NCBI GenBank assembly: GCA_002692065.1
Contig: NZJX01000002.1
Span: forward strand, 35,937 to 99,936
Length of the DNA: 64,000 nt
Reading direction: 5' to 3'
DNA from: Flavobacteriales bacterium
Lineage (GTDB): Bacteria > Bacteroidota > Bacteroidia > Flavobacteriales > UBA7430
The notes beneath the pieces were generated by a model. It was not told the origin of the DNA, did no database searches, and saw only the letters and a program-made list of their open reading frames with translations. Below, in pieces: positions 57,065 to 64,000 of the stretch (position 1 is its first letter; every line of letters starts with the position of its first letter). The position numbers and the translations under genes are program-made.

Positions 57065-57924
57065 AGAGAAAAGATTCTTGATATATTGAATCCAAAATAA
57101 ATATCTCCATCAAGCCACCGTCCAGTTGTTTCATTAATAAAAGATTTCTCAAACATTCCCTGAGAATTCGTTAAATGTAACTGAAAAACATGACCACCAG
57201 TTTCAATATCAAAACCAATTGAAAGTGAATTCTTATAATTATCAATAAAATTTTTAAACCTATAAAAGTATTCCGAATTTAAAGTAACCCTTTTTGATAA
57301 CTTTATTCTTTGACCAAATCCAACTGAAAACTGATCATTAGGAATTAGATTATTTGAAACTAAATTACTGTGAATCAAAGTTGGAGAAATTTGAAATGAA
57401 AAGAATTCATTTATTTTTCTTGAAATTAAAATTTGATACAAATACGAAATTCTTGATTTAAAGGGATAATTATTAATTAATGGATATCTAATTGTATTAA
57501 TGAATAGAGAATTATACATGCATATATTAAATGGGAAAAAATTACTTTGCCTAAAGATTTTATTTTTACTAAAAAATTCATAAGTCTTTTGATGAGTATT
57601 TCTAGCTAAACCTAGAGAGGAGAAATTTGTTAAACCATAATCTAGAGACATTCTCATTAGGGCTTGATCTAGGCCCCATAATTCATATGCTCCTGAATTT
57701 AAAGTCCCAAAACGATGTTCAATAATAAAATTTAAATTCTTTTTACCGGTAATTTCAGTAGATTGACCATTAATAACTTTAGTTGCTTTAAATGTTGCAA
57801 TTGTATATACTTTGTCATTTCCTTCATTTAAAATGGAAAGTAATTCATCTTGCGCTAGTAGGAAATTAATATTTATAAAAAATATTGTATAAATTATCAG
57901 TTTATTTTTTCTTAAATTTAGCAT
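57061..57924 (-). CDS. DUF5777-type outer-membrane beta-barrel protein
   Basis: A predicted outer-membrane beta-barrel of 287 residues. It has a signal peptide (MLNLRKNKLIIYTIFF, cleaved near LLAQ), then KVYTIATFKATKVINGQSTE, LNFIIEHRFGTLNSGAYELWGLDQALMRMSLDYGLT, alternating strands, and FQLHLTNSQGMFEKSFI near the end. These match the DUF5777 pattern. The ATG at 57924 fits the signal peptide; it overlaps the yceI stop by 23 bases. It is the last gene of a cytochrome c / YceI / DUF5777 operon. The transported or sensed compound is unknown. Confidence 0.85.
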   Translation of the reverse strand: MLNLRKNKLIIYTIFFININFLLAQDELLSILNEGNDKVYTIATFKATKVINGQSTEITGKKNLNFIIEHRFGTLNSGAYELWGLDQALMRMSLDYGLTNFSSLGLARNTHQKTYEFFSKNKIFRQSNFFPFNICMYNSLFINTIRYPLINNYPFKSRISYLYQILISRKINEFFSFQISPTLIHSNLVSNNLIPNDQFSVGFGQRIKLSKRVTLNSEYFYRFKNFIDNYKNSLSIGFDIETGGHVFQLHLTNSQGMFEKSFINETTGRWLDGDIYFGFNISRIFSL

Positions 57925-58438
57925 TAACCTTAACATTTACAGTATTATTTATTTTATTTGATACTATTTTAGGAATTTTAATATTGAAATCGGAACATAA
58001 CAAGTTAAATTTAGAGAATCCTTCAATGATTTCACCACTCTTTTTAAAAGATGCTCGAATTTTCATTTTCTTTTTTATTCCATGAAAATCCATTTCACCG
58101 TTTATTTCAATATTGTTTTTACTAAAAAGATCATCGAGATTTTCTTGATAAAATCCTATGAATGTGGCATTGGGAAATTTATCAGATTCAACATAATTTT
58201 CATTAAAATGCTCTTCCATTAAAGATATTTTAAAATTAAAACCTCTAAGTGGAACCTGAAAGGCTATTTTTTTATTATTAAAATCTATAACTGCACTTAC
58301 TTGACTATTTTTTGCTTCAATAATTTCTAATGCATCAGCATCTGACAGAAAATAAATTTCTGCATCTCTAGTAATATAAATTTGAGAAAAACAAATAAAA
58401 CTATTTAGAAAAAAAAATAAAAAGCTTGTTGTTTTCAT
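57902..58438 (-). CDS. YceI family periplasmic protein
   Basis: A 178-residue secreted protein of the YceI family, a lipocalin-like barrel that in other bacteria binds isoprenoid compounds. It has a signal peptide ending near CFSQ, then SQVSAVIDFNNKKIAFQVPLRGF, MEEHFNENYVESDKFPNATF (the family signature) and GEMDFHGIKKKMKI. It lies 1 base after the cytochrome c gene and overlaps the DUF5777 gene, so the three proteins are made together. Confidence 0.92.
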   Translation of the reverse strand: MKTTSFLFFFLNSFICFSQIYITRDAEIYFLSDADALEIIEAKNSQVSAVIDFNNKKIAFQVPLRGFNFKISLMEEHFNENYVESDKFPNATFIGFYQENLDDLFSKNNIEINGEMDFHGIKKKMKIRASFKKSGEIIEGFSKFNLLCSDFNIKIPKIVSNKINNTVNVKVNAKFKKK

Positions 58439-58439
58439 A

Positions 58440-58808
58440 TTAATTGTTCATGTAACCTTGATTAATCCATGATTTAATTTTATTTATTTCACAGTTTTGC
58501 AACTTATATCCTTGCGGCATTAATAAAATATCACCTTCATTTCTTTCTATCCTATTTAATATTCCAGATATACCTGGTGCATCTATTCTTTCAATTATTT
58601 GATCATAAGTCTCTAAACTCAGATATACTGAGGGAGATGGGCCTCCATGACAAGATTGACAATTGTATGCAAATATTGGTAAGATATCTCTTTCAAACTG
58701 AACATCTAGTGTATCACAGGAAATTTCATTAAATAAATCATTTTGATTTTCATATGCACAGCTTATGACTAAAAGCATAATTATTAGTAAAAAAAAAATC
58801 TTTTTCAT
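58440..58808 (-). CDS. c-type cytochrome lipoprotein
   Basis: A 122-residue lipoprotein with one haem. The signal peptide carries VISC (lipid acceptor Cys17). FERDILPIFAYNCQSCHGG provides the haem motif C50-x-x-C53-H54, and MPQG (Met97) is a candidate distal ligand. The C-terminus is NCEINKIKSWINQGYMNN. It resembles the short Planctomycete-type cytochrome c domains found as lipoproteins in Bacteroidota. It is the first gene of the YceI/DUF5777 operon. Confidence 0.88.
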   Translation of the reverse strand: MKKIFFLLIIMLLVISCAYENQNDLFNEISCDTLDVQFERDILPIFAYNCQSCHGGPSPSVYLSLETYDQIIERIDAPGISGILNRIERNEGDILLMPQGYKLQNCEINKIKSWINQGYMNN

Positions 58809-58875
58809 TAAATTTATAAATGTTTTACAAATTTCTTACTTTTTTTTTAATTAATAAAAATTAATTCACACTAAG

Positions 58876-59277
58876 ATGAAAAATACATCAAACACATTTA
58901 AAATAGCTTCATTAATATTTGTAGTATTTTCAATTTTTATTTTACTTGTTTTTAAAAAATATATATATAAGAAACACGAAAATATTTCTTTAAAGAATCC
59001 TGATTTAGTTATAAGTGCTGATAAATTATATTATGATTTTATAAATTTCACTGATTCATCAAATTCAAAATATTTAAATAAAATCATTTTAATTGATGGA
59101 AATTTAATTAGTTTAGATGATAGAAATATTTTATTAAGTCCAGGAATATCAATTTTACTTGAAAAAAGTACAACTAAAATTAATCGAAAAGAAGAAATAA
59201 AGATAAAGGGGAGATGCTTGGGTTTTGACAATATATTAATGGAAGTTAAAATTGATAAAGCTACATTAGTAAATTAA
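58876..59277 (+). CDS. Membrane-anchored OB-fold (tRNA_anti-like) protein
   Basis: A 133-residue protein with one N-terminal membrane segment (about 10-26). The rest resembles the tRNA_anti-like OB-fold family: LYYDF...YLNKIILIDGNLISLDDRNILL, a KGRCLGFDNILMEVKIDKATLV end. In Bacteroidota such genes are often placed beside cytochrome c, YceI and DUF5777 genes. Here it is divergent from that operon and 2 bases upstream of ftsX. The family name reflects the fold only; nucleic-acid binding should not be assumed for an exported domain. Confidence 0.75.
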   Translation: MKNTSNTFKIASLIFVVFSIFILLVFKKYIYKKHENISLKNPDLVISADKLYYDFINFTDSSNSKYLNKIILIDGNLISLDDRNILLSPGISILLEKSTTKINRKEEIKIKGRCLGFDNILMEVKIDKATLVN

Positions 59278-59279
59278 TA

Positions 59280-60155
59280 ATGAAAAAAAGAAAAAAATTT
59301 ATTGATAAAAAAAAAATTTTTACTTCTAATTTATCAGTAATTATAAGTATGACCATAGTATTATTTCTTTTTGGTCTTATTAGTTCACTTTTATTACAAT
59401 CTAAAATTATCTCTAAAAATATTAGAGAAAATATCAAATTTTCATTAATTCTTAGAGATAGTTCAGATAGTGAAGTGAAATTATTAATAAATAAATTAAA
59501 ATTAAATAAAAATATTAAGTCAATTACATTCAATTCAAAAGATGATGCTGCAGCAAAACTAACTTCAGAAATAAATCAAGACTTTATTGAAACAATTGGA
59601 TATAACCCACTCCCTGATGTTATTGATATTAAATTTTTTAATACAATTTTAATTGAAAAAAATACTTTTGAAATAATTAATTATTTAAAATCTTTTAATT
59701 TTGTTGATGAAATCATATACAATGATATACTAATTAATACGGTAAAAAATAATCTCAATAAAGTTTCTTACATATTATTATTTACAATAATTTTATTCAC
59801 TTTAATATCAATTAGTTTAATTAATTCTTCCATACGATTATTAATATTTTCTAAAAGATTTTTAATTAAAACAATGCAACTTGTTGGAGCAAAAACTAAT
59901 TTTATCAGGAAGCCTTTTATTTTAAATAATATTAAAAACGGTATTATTTCTTCCTTTTTTGCAATTATATTAATTAATATATTAATTGACTATGTTTTAA
60001 AATATTTCTCTGAATTAAATATTTTTTTTGATATTAAAAATAAACTTACAATATTTACCATTATTATTTGTTTTGGAATTATTATTCCATGGGTTTGCAC
60101 ATTTTTAGCTGTAAGAAAATATTTGAAATTAAGTACTAATGATTTATATGAATAA
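59280..60155 (+). CDS. ftsX: Cell division protein FtsX
   Basis: FtsX is the membrane subunit of FtsEX, which controls peptidoglycan hydrolases at the septum. The 291-residue product has one membrane segment (about 20-39), an extracytoplasmic domain with IRENIKFSLILRDSS and YNPLPDVIDIKF, then three membrane segments with LINSSIRLLIFSKRFLIKTMQLVGAKTNFIRKPF, the FtsX signature. FtsE is not in the window. Confidence 0.93.
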   Translation: MKKRKKFIDKKKIFTSNLSVIISMTIVLFLFGLISSLLLQSKIISKNIRENIKFSLILRDSSDSEVKLLINKLKLNKNIKSITFNSKDDAAAKLTSEINQDFIETIGYNPLPDVIDIKFFNTILIEKNTFEIINYLKSFNFVDEIIYNDILINTVKNNLNKVSYILLFTIILFTLISISLINSSIRLLIFSKRFLIKTMQLVGAKTNFIRKPFILNNIKNGIISSFFAIILINILIDYVLKYFSELNIFFDIKNKLTIFTIIICFGIIIPWVCTFLAVRKYLKLSTNDLYE

Positions 60156-60157
60156 AT

Positions 60158-60394
60158 ATGAAAAATAACTCTTTATTTAAGAAAAAAAATTATAACGTAA
60201 TGATTATAGGATTGATATTTATAGGTATAGGTTTTATTCTTATGTCAGGCGGTGATACTAACGATGAAACTAGTTTTAACGAGGAAATATTCAATTTTAG
60301 AAGAATAACTATAGCTCCAATAATAATTATAATAGGTTTCATTATTGAAGTTTTCGCTATTATGCTTAAAACCAATAGAAATCCGAATAAATGA
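60158..60394 (+). CDS. DUF3098 membrane protein
   Basis: A 78-residue protein with two membrane segments (about 14-28 and 50-68). It has the DUF3098 features YNVMIIGLIFIGIGFILMSGG and a FNFRRITIAPIIIIIGFIIEVFAIM segment. The gene order ftsX-DUF3098-uppP is conserved in flavobacteria; the function is unknown. It overlaps uppP by 4 bases (ATGA). Confidence 0.88.
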   Translation: MKNNSLFKKKNYNVMIIGLIFIGIGFILMSGGDTNDETSFNEEIFNFRRITIAPIIIIIGFIIEVFAIMLKTNRNPNK

Positions 60395-61176
60395 CAATAA
60401 TTGATGCAATCATTCTTGGAATATTTCAAGGAATGACAGAATTTCTTCCAGTTAGTAGTAGCGGTCATAATGAAATTATTGAATCAATTCTCAAAATTAA
60501 TGCATACGAAAATAATTTATTAACCATTACTGTATTGCATGCTGCAACTGCATTGAGTACTGTTATAATATTCAAAAAAGAATTCTGTAAAACTTTCTCA
60601 GGATTTTTCATGTTTAATTGTAGTAACGAATTTAAATTTTCCGTTAAAATAATTATATCTATGATTCCAGCTGTTATTATAGGTTTATTTTTTGAAAAAA
60701 GCATTGATCTTTTATTTCAAAATAACTTACTACTAGTTGGTATAATGTTAATAATAACAGGGATTCTATTATTTCTTTCTGATAAAAAAATTAAGACCGA
60801 TAAAGGAATAAGTTTTAAAAATGCTTTTATAATTGGTTTAGCACAATCGATTGCAATTCTTCCTGGTTTATCAAGGTCTGGCAGTACTATTTCAACAGCA
60901 ATTTTTCTTGGTATTGACAAAAAATTAGCAGCAAAATTTTCTTTTATGATGGTTGTACCTCTTATTTTAGGAAAGATGATTAAAGACATATATGAACTAA
61001 AATTATTCGATCTTAATGAAGAATTTACTCCTCTTTTTTTTGGTTTTTTATCGGCATTTTTTACTGGGTTAATTTCATGCTCTTTTATGATAAAACTAGT
61101 TGAAAAAAGTAAATTACGGTATTTTTCAGTCTACTGTTTTATAATGGGATTTATCTGTTTTATAAAATTTTACTAA
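60391..61176 (+). CDS. uppP: Undecaprenyl-diphosphatase UppP (BacA)
   Basis: UppP recycles undecaprenyl diphosphate to the monophosphate used by MraY. The 261-residue membrane protein has the family motif FQGMTEFLPVSSSGHNEI (about 12-29; Glu17, Ser and His catalytic region) and the second motif LPGLSRSGSTISTAIFLG. The Asn after SSSGH differs from the common L-x, a minor change. It supplies carrier lipid for the dcw-encoded pathway. Confidence 0.94.
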   Translation: MTIIDAIILGIFQGMTEFLPVSSSGHNEIIESILKINAYENNLLTITVLHAATALSTVIIFKKEFCKTFSGFFMFNCSNEFKFSVKIIISMIPAVIIGLFFEKSIDLLFQNNLLLVGIMLIITGILLFLSDKKIKTDKGISFKNAFIIGLAQSIAILPGLSRSGSTISTAIFLGIDKKLAAKFSFMMVVPLILGKMIKDIYELKLFDLNEEFTPLFFGFLSAFFTGLISCSFMIKLVEKSKLRYFSVYCFIMGFICFIKFY

Positions 61177-61181
61177 AATAA

Positions 61182-62357
61182 ATGCAGGAAGATATTATTA
61201 TAAGCGGTTTTGGAAGTATTTCGTGTTTGGGCTCTGAATATTACGAAATATGGAATAATTATCTTACTAAAAAGACTAGACTAAGTTTCAAAAAAATATT
61301 AAACTCTAAAATACCAATAGGAATATTGGATAAAAATGAGAAAGAAAAAATAATTGAAATTCAACGTGAAAATAAATTTTATAAAAGACTAGATAAATCT
61401 GTCTTAATGTCAATTTTTGCATCAAGAAAAGCAATCAAAAGTTCAAATTGGAAAAAAAGTTCAAAATTATCACTTAATATAGGGTCATCTAGAGGGGCGA
61501 CTGAATTATTTGAAAAATACCATAAAGATTTTTTAAATAATAAATCTTCAAAATTATCTCCAATATCTTCTCCTAATACAAGTTTAGGTAACATTTCTAC
61601 ATGGGTTGCATATGATATTGGATTCAAAGGATTCTCTTTTTCACATTCAATAACTTGCAGTACTGCACTTCATTCAATTTTAAATGGAATCGCATGGTTA
61701 AAATCTGGAATGTCTAAAAGATTTATTGCAGGAGCATCTGAAGCCCCAATTACAAATTTTACGATTTCTCAAATGAAAAGTTTGAATATATATTCAAATA
61801 AACTAACAAAATATCCTTGTCAACCTTTTAATTTAAAAAATAATCAAAATACAATGGTTGTCTCTGAGGGGGCTTCATCTTTTTGTCTTGAATTACAAAA
61901 AAAACAAAATAAAAAAAGAGTTGTAAAAATTGCTGGATATGGATATTTTAATGAAAAAATAAGCCATAATACCTCTATTAATAAAAATGGTATTGGATTA
62001 TATAATACTATGAAAATAGCATTAAATATGGCTAATTTAAATACCGTAGATTGCATTATAACCCATGCACCCGGAACCATTTTGGGAGATAAAAGTGAAT
62101 TTAATGCAATTAAAAAACTTTTTGGGAAATTTATCCCAAGAATTACATCTAATAAACACATTATGGGCCATTCATTTTCAAATTCAGGAGGATCAAGTAT
62201 TGAAATGGGAATTATGATGCTCAAAAATAATTACTTTATTGATTTACCTTTCGAAACAATTTTTGAAAATAAGAATTTGAATAGTGATTTGAATTCTGTA
62301 ATGATAAATTCTACCGGATTTGGAGGAAATTCTGTTAGCATTATTTTAACTTTATAG
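61182..62357 (+). CDS. Beta-ketoacyl synthase linked to bioB
   Basis: A 391-residue condensing enzyme of the KAS I/II fold. It begins DIIISGFGSISCLGS and has the nucleophile in SHSITCSTALHS (Cys159). The two active-site His are in THAPGT (His295) and MGHSFSNSGG (His330). The GASEAPIT stretch and NSTGFGGNSVSIIL at the end are normal for the family. All catalytic residues are intact. It is shorter than FabF and lies just before bioB, so a role in making the pimelate part of biotin is possible rather than general fatty-acid synthesis. That is inference. Confidence 0.88.
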   Translation: MQEDIIISGFGSISCLGSEYYEIWNNYLTKKTRLSFKKILNSKIPIGILDKNEKEKIIEIQRENKFYKRLDKSVLMSIFASRKAIKSSNWKKSSKLSLNIGSSRGATELFEKYHKDFLNNKSSKLSPISSPNTSLGNISTWVAYDIGFKGFSFSHSITCSTALHSILNGIAWLKSGMSKRFIAGASEAPITNFTISQMKSLNIYSNKLTKYPCQPFNLKNNQNTMVVSEGASSFCLELQKKQNKKRVVKIAGYGYFNEKISHNTSINKNGIGLYNTMKIALNMANLNTVDCIITHAPGTILGDKSEFNAIKKLFGKFIPRITSNKHIMGHSFSNSGGSSIEMGIMMLKNNYFIDLPFETIFENKNLNSDLNSVMINSTGFGGNSVSIILTL

Positions 62358-62376
62358 AAAAATTATAAATAAACTT

Positions 62377-62384
62377 TATATTTG
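62377..62384 (+). promoter_or_regulatory. -7 promoter element of bioB
   Basis: TATATTTG in the 57-base gap after the ketoacyl synthase matches TAnnTTTG and ends 30 bases before the bioB ATG. bioB can therefore be transcribed alone as well as by read-through. No BirA-type palindrome is seen. Confidence 0.6.
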
Positions 62385-62414
62385 GAATATTAAATCAAAC
62401 CCAAATAAAAATTC

Positions 62415-63521
62415 ATGAAGATACCTTACATAAAAAAATGGACACCTGGTAAAATAGAAAAATTATTTAAATTTCCTTTAATTGACTTAATTTACGAAGC
62501 TTCCAAAATTCACAGGAAATATCATAAATCAAACGAAGTTCAAATTAGTACTTTAATTTCAATAAAAACTGGGGGTTGTCCTGAAGATTGTGGATATTGT
62601 CCTCAGGCTTCCAGATACAATACTAATATTGATAAAAATCAATTAATGAATATTAATAAAGTTAAAGCTCAAGCATTAAGAGCTAAGAGTTCTGGTTCTT
62701 CAAGGATTTGTATGGGGGCAGCATGGAGAAATATAAAAGATGGAGAAGAATTTGACAAAGTTTTAGAAATGATAAAATGTATTACTGAACTGAATATGGA
62801 AGTCTGCTGTACGCTTGGTATGGTAAATAAAGATCAAGCAAGACGACTTTATGAAGCTGGACTTTATGCCTATAATCACAATGTTGACACTTCAGAAGAA
62901 TACTATAAAAAAATAATTTCTACTAGAGGTTATCAAGATAGGATAAAAACTATAAATAATGTCAGAAAAGCGGGAATTACTGTTTGCTCGGGTGGTATAA
63001 TTGGAATGGGAGAGTCTGAAAAAGATAGAGCTTCCATGCTTTATACCTTATATAAGCTTGATCCTTATCCAGAATCAGTACCTATTAATGCATTAGTTCC
63101 AGTTAAAGGAACACCAATGGAAAATAAAATAAAAATTGAAATATGGGACATAATTAAGATGATAGCAATTACTAGAATAGTACTACCAAAAACAAATGTA
63201 AGGCTCTCAGCTGGCAGAAAAGATTTTTCAGATGAAGGTCAAACCTTATGCTTTATATCTGGTGCCAATTCAATTTTTGCTGGAGATAAACTTTTAACTA
63301 CTCCAAATCCTAATATTAAAGATGATTTGAAATTATTTAAAATACTAGGGATTAAATACAAAAAGACATTCGAAAATATTCCTAGAACAACAATTAATGA
63401 AAATTATAAATTATCGAAAAGAAAATATCCAAAAGAAAATTGGTCGAGACCTAATCATAAAATTCAAGCCAACATTGACTCTGCTACTAAAGCAAAAAAA
63501 ATTAAATTTAATAAAGTTTGA
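62415..63521 (+). CDS. bioB: Biotin synthase
   Basis: BioB inserts sulfur into dethiobiotin. The 368-residue radical-SAM enzyme has GGCPEDCGYCPQASRY (Cys55, Cys59, Cys62), ICMGAAWRN, VCCTLGMVN, YNHNVDTSEEYY, GGIIGMGES, INALVPVKGTP and RLSAGRKDF, the last with the Arg ligand of the 2Fe-2S cluster. It is complete. The stop overlaps the next ATG (TGATG). Biotin made here would charge AccB and the PccB-type complex. Confidence 0.96.
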   Translation: MKIPYIKKWTPGKIEKLFKFPLIDLIYEASKIHRKYHKSNEVQISTLISIKTGGCPEDCGYCPQASRYNTNIDKNQLMNINKVKAQALRAKSSGSSRICMGAAWRNIKDGEEFDKVLEMIKCITELNMEVCCTLGMVNKDQARRLYEAGLYAYNHNVDTSEEYYKKIISTRGYQDRIKTINNVRKAGITVCSGGIIGMGESEKDRASMLYTLYKLDPYPESVPINALVPVKGTPMENKIKIEIWDIIKMIAITRIVLPKTNVRLSAGRKDFSDEGQTLCFISGANSIFAGDKLLTTPNPNIKDDLKLFKILGIKYKKTFENIPRTTINENYKLSKRKYPKENWSRPNHKIQANIDSATKAKKIKFNKV

Positions 63522-64000
63522 TGAAAAAACTACTACTTGTATTAACCCTAATAAATTCAATTAATTGTTTTTCTCAAAATTTTTTTTGGGGGACAAAAAT
63601 TGGAATTTCGTCCACTAAACTAAATTTATATAATATAGAAAATAATACAATAAAATTTAAAAATATTTCTGATGTTTCAATTGGTTACGATTTAGGAATA
63701 TTCTCTAGAATATCATTTTTGGGTATTTTTGTTCAACCTGAAATTATTTATTCACAAATAAATTCAAATTTTAATATTTCAAATAACTTTTCTGATAATT
63801 ATGATATAGATATATCTTTAAGAAAAAATAATACGGTTAAGATTAACAAATTAGATATACCTATTTTATTTGGTAAGAATTTTTTCAAAATTACTAGATT
63901 TAATGCTGGCCCAGTTTTTAGTTATTTAATAAATCAAAGAAATAAAACTGGTGAGAATAACCATAATACTGAAATAAATTTTTTTAAATCTAATATTAAA
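63521..64000 (+). CDS. Outer-membrane beta-barrel protein, N-terminal part (PorT-like)
   Basis: A gene cut off by the right edge; 160 codons are visible. The signal peptide MKKLLLVLTLINSINCFSQ is followed by FFWGTKIGISSTKLNLYN, VSIGYDLGIFSRISFLGIFVQPEIIYSQ, INKLDIPILFGKNFF and FNAGPVFSYLI. These are the outward-facing strands of the OMP_b-brl_2 / PorT-like family. Its ATG overlaps the bioB stop. PorT itself is a T9SS component, but this family has many unrelated members, so no role is claimed. Confidence 0.8.
   Translation, partial: MKKLLLVLTLINSINCFSQNFFWGTKIGISSTKLNLYNIENNTIKFKNISDVSIGYDLGIFSRISFLGIFVQPEIIYSQINSNFNISNNFSDNYDIDISLRKNNTVKINKLDIPILFGKNFFKITRFNAGPVFSYLINQRNKTGENNHNTEINFFKSNIK

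Overview
The window is a chromosomal segment of a very AT-rich Bacteroidota bacterium, most likely a flavobacterium-like (Flavobacteriales), probably marine member with a compact genome. This rests on several signs. The genome carries gldB and gldC gliding-motility genes. Three secreted proteins end in type IX secretion (T9SS) sorting domains. Gene orders typical of flavobacteria recur: miaB / sigma-54 activator / lptE / TPR gene / secG / groESL; DUF177 / rpmF / fabH / accB / accC; ftsX / DUF3098 / uppP. Many transcription units are preceded by the Bacteroidota -7 promoter element TAnnTTTG, and Shine-Dalgarno sequences are essentially absent. No species is claimed.

Layout. 1-4970 (+): end of miaB, a sigma-54 activator, lptE, a TPR-like gene, secG and groES-groEL, closed by a perfect 14-bp hairpin that also serves the opposing yqeY. 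5011-20391 (-): a complete division and cell wall (dcw) cluster, read in the order mraZ, rsmH, ftsL, ftsI, murE, mraY, murD, ftsW, murG, murC, ftsQ, ftsA, ftsZ, yqeY. Three 10-bp MraZ boxes lie on its promoter. 20554-24075: an alpha/beta hydrolase without a normal start codon, the GTPase gene ysxC, gldB-gldC on the other strand, and nadE. 24076-31088 (-): 2-oxoglutarate:ferredoxin oxidoreductase (korAB) with NifU-like and Mrp iron-sulfur factors, an alkyltransferase-like protein without the catalytic Cys, trmB, and a PhoR/PhoB-type two-component pair.

31262-36732 (-): a secretion island with a T9SS protein carrying five Cys/Asp-rich repeats, a small (apparently frameshifted) lipoprotein and a gingipain-like C25 protease. 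36963-39804 (-): rpoN (sigma-54) and asnS. 39923-47271: dxs, then accC, accB, fabH, rpmF, DUF177 and pdxA on the minus strand, and ribE. 47273-51210 (-): a 1167-residue multidomain T9SS protein and a small secreted protein. 51313-57064: lepA, an acyl-CoA carboxylase, purD, a tiny antisense membrane-protein gene and a DUF6427-type membrane protein. 57061-58808 (-): a cytochrome c lipoprotein / YceI / DUF5777 beta-barrel operon, divergent from an OB-fold gene. 58876-64000 (+): ftsX, DUF3098, uppP, a beta-ketoacyl synthase, bioB and the start of an outer-membrane beta-barrel gene.

Functional links. The dcw cluster, ftsX and uppP together cover much of division and peptidoglycan precursor supply. 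MurE has the DNPR motif, so the wall is meso-diaminopimelate type. RpoN, the activator at the left end and a GGCAC-N7-TG element before groES suggest a sigma-54 circuit. GldB/GldC and the sorted proteins point to gliding and T9SS secretion. I saw no rRNA, tRNA, insertion sequence, prophage or CRISPR array. No gene-free stretch reaches 300 bases; the longest is 36733-36962, which holds the protease promoter and nothing else I can recognise.
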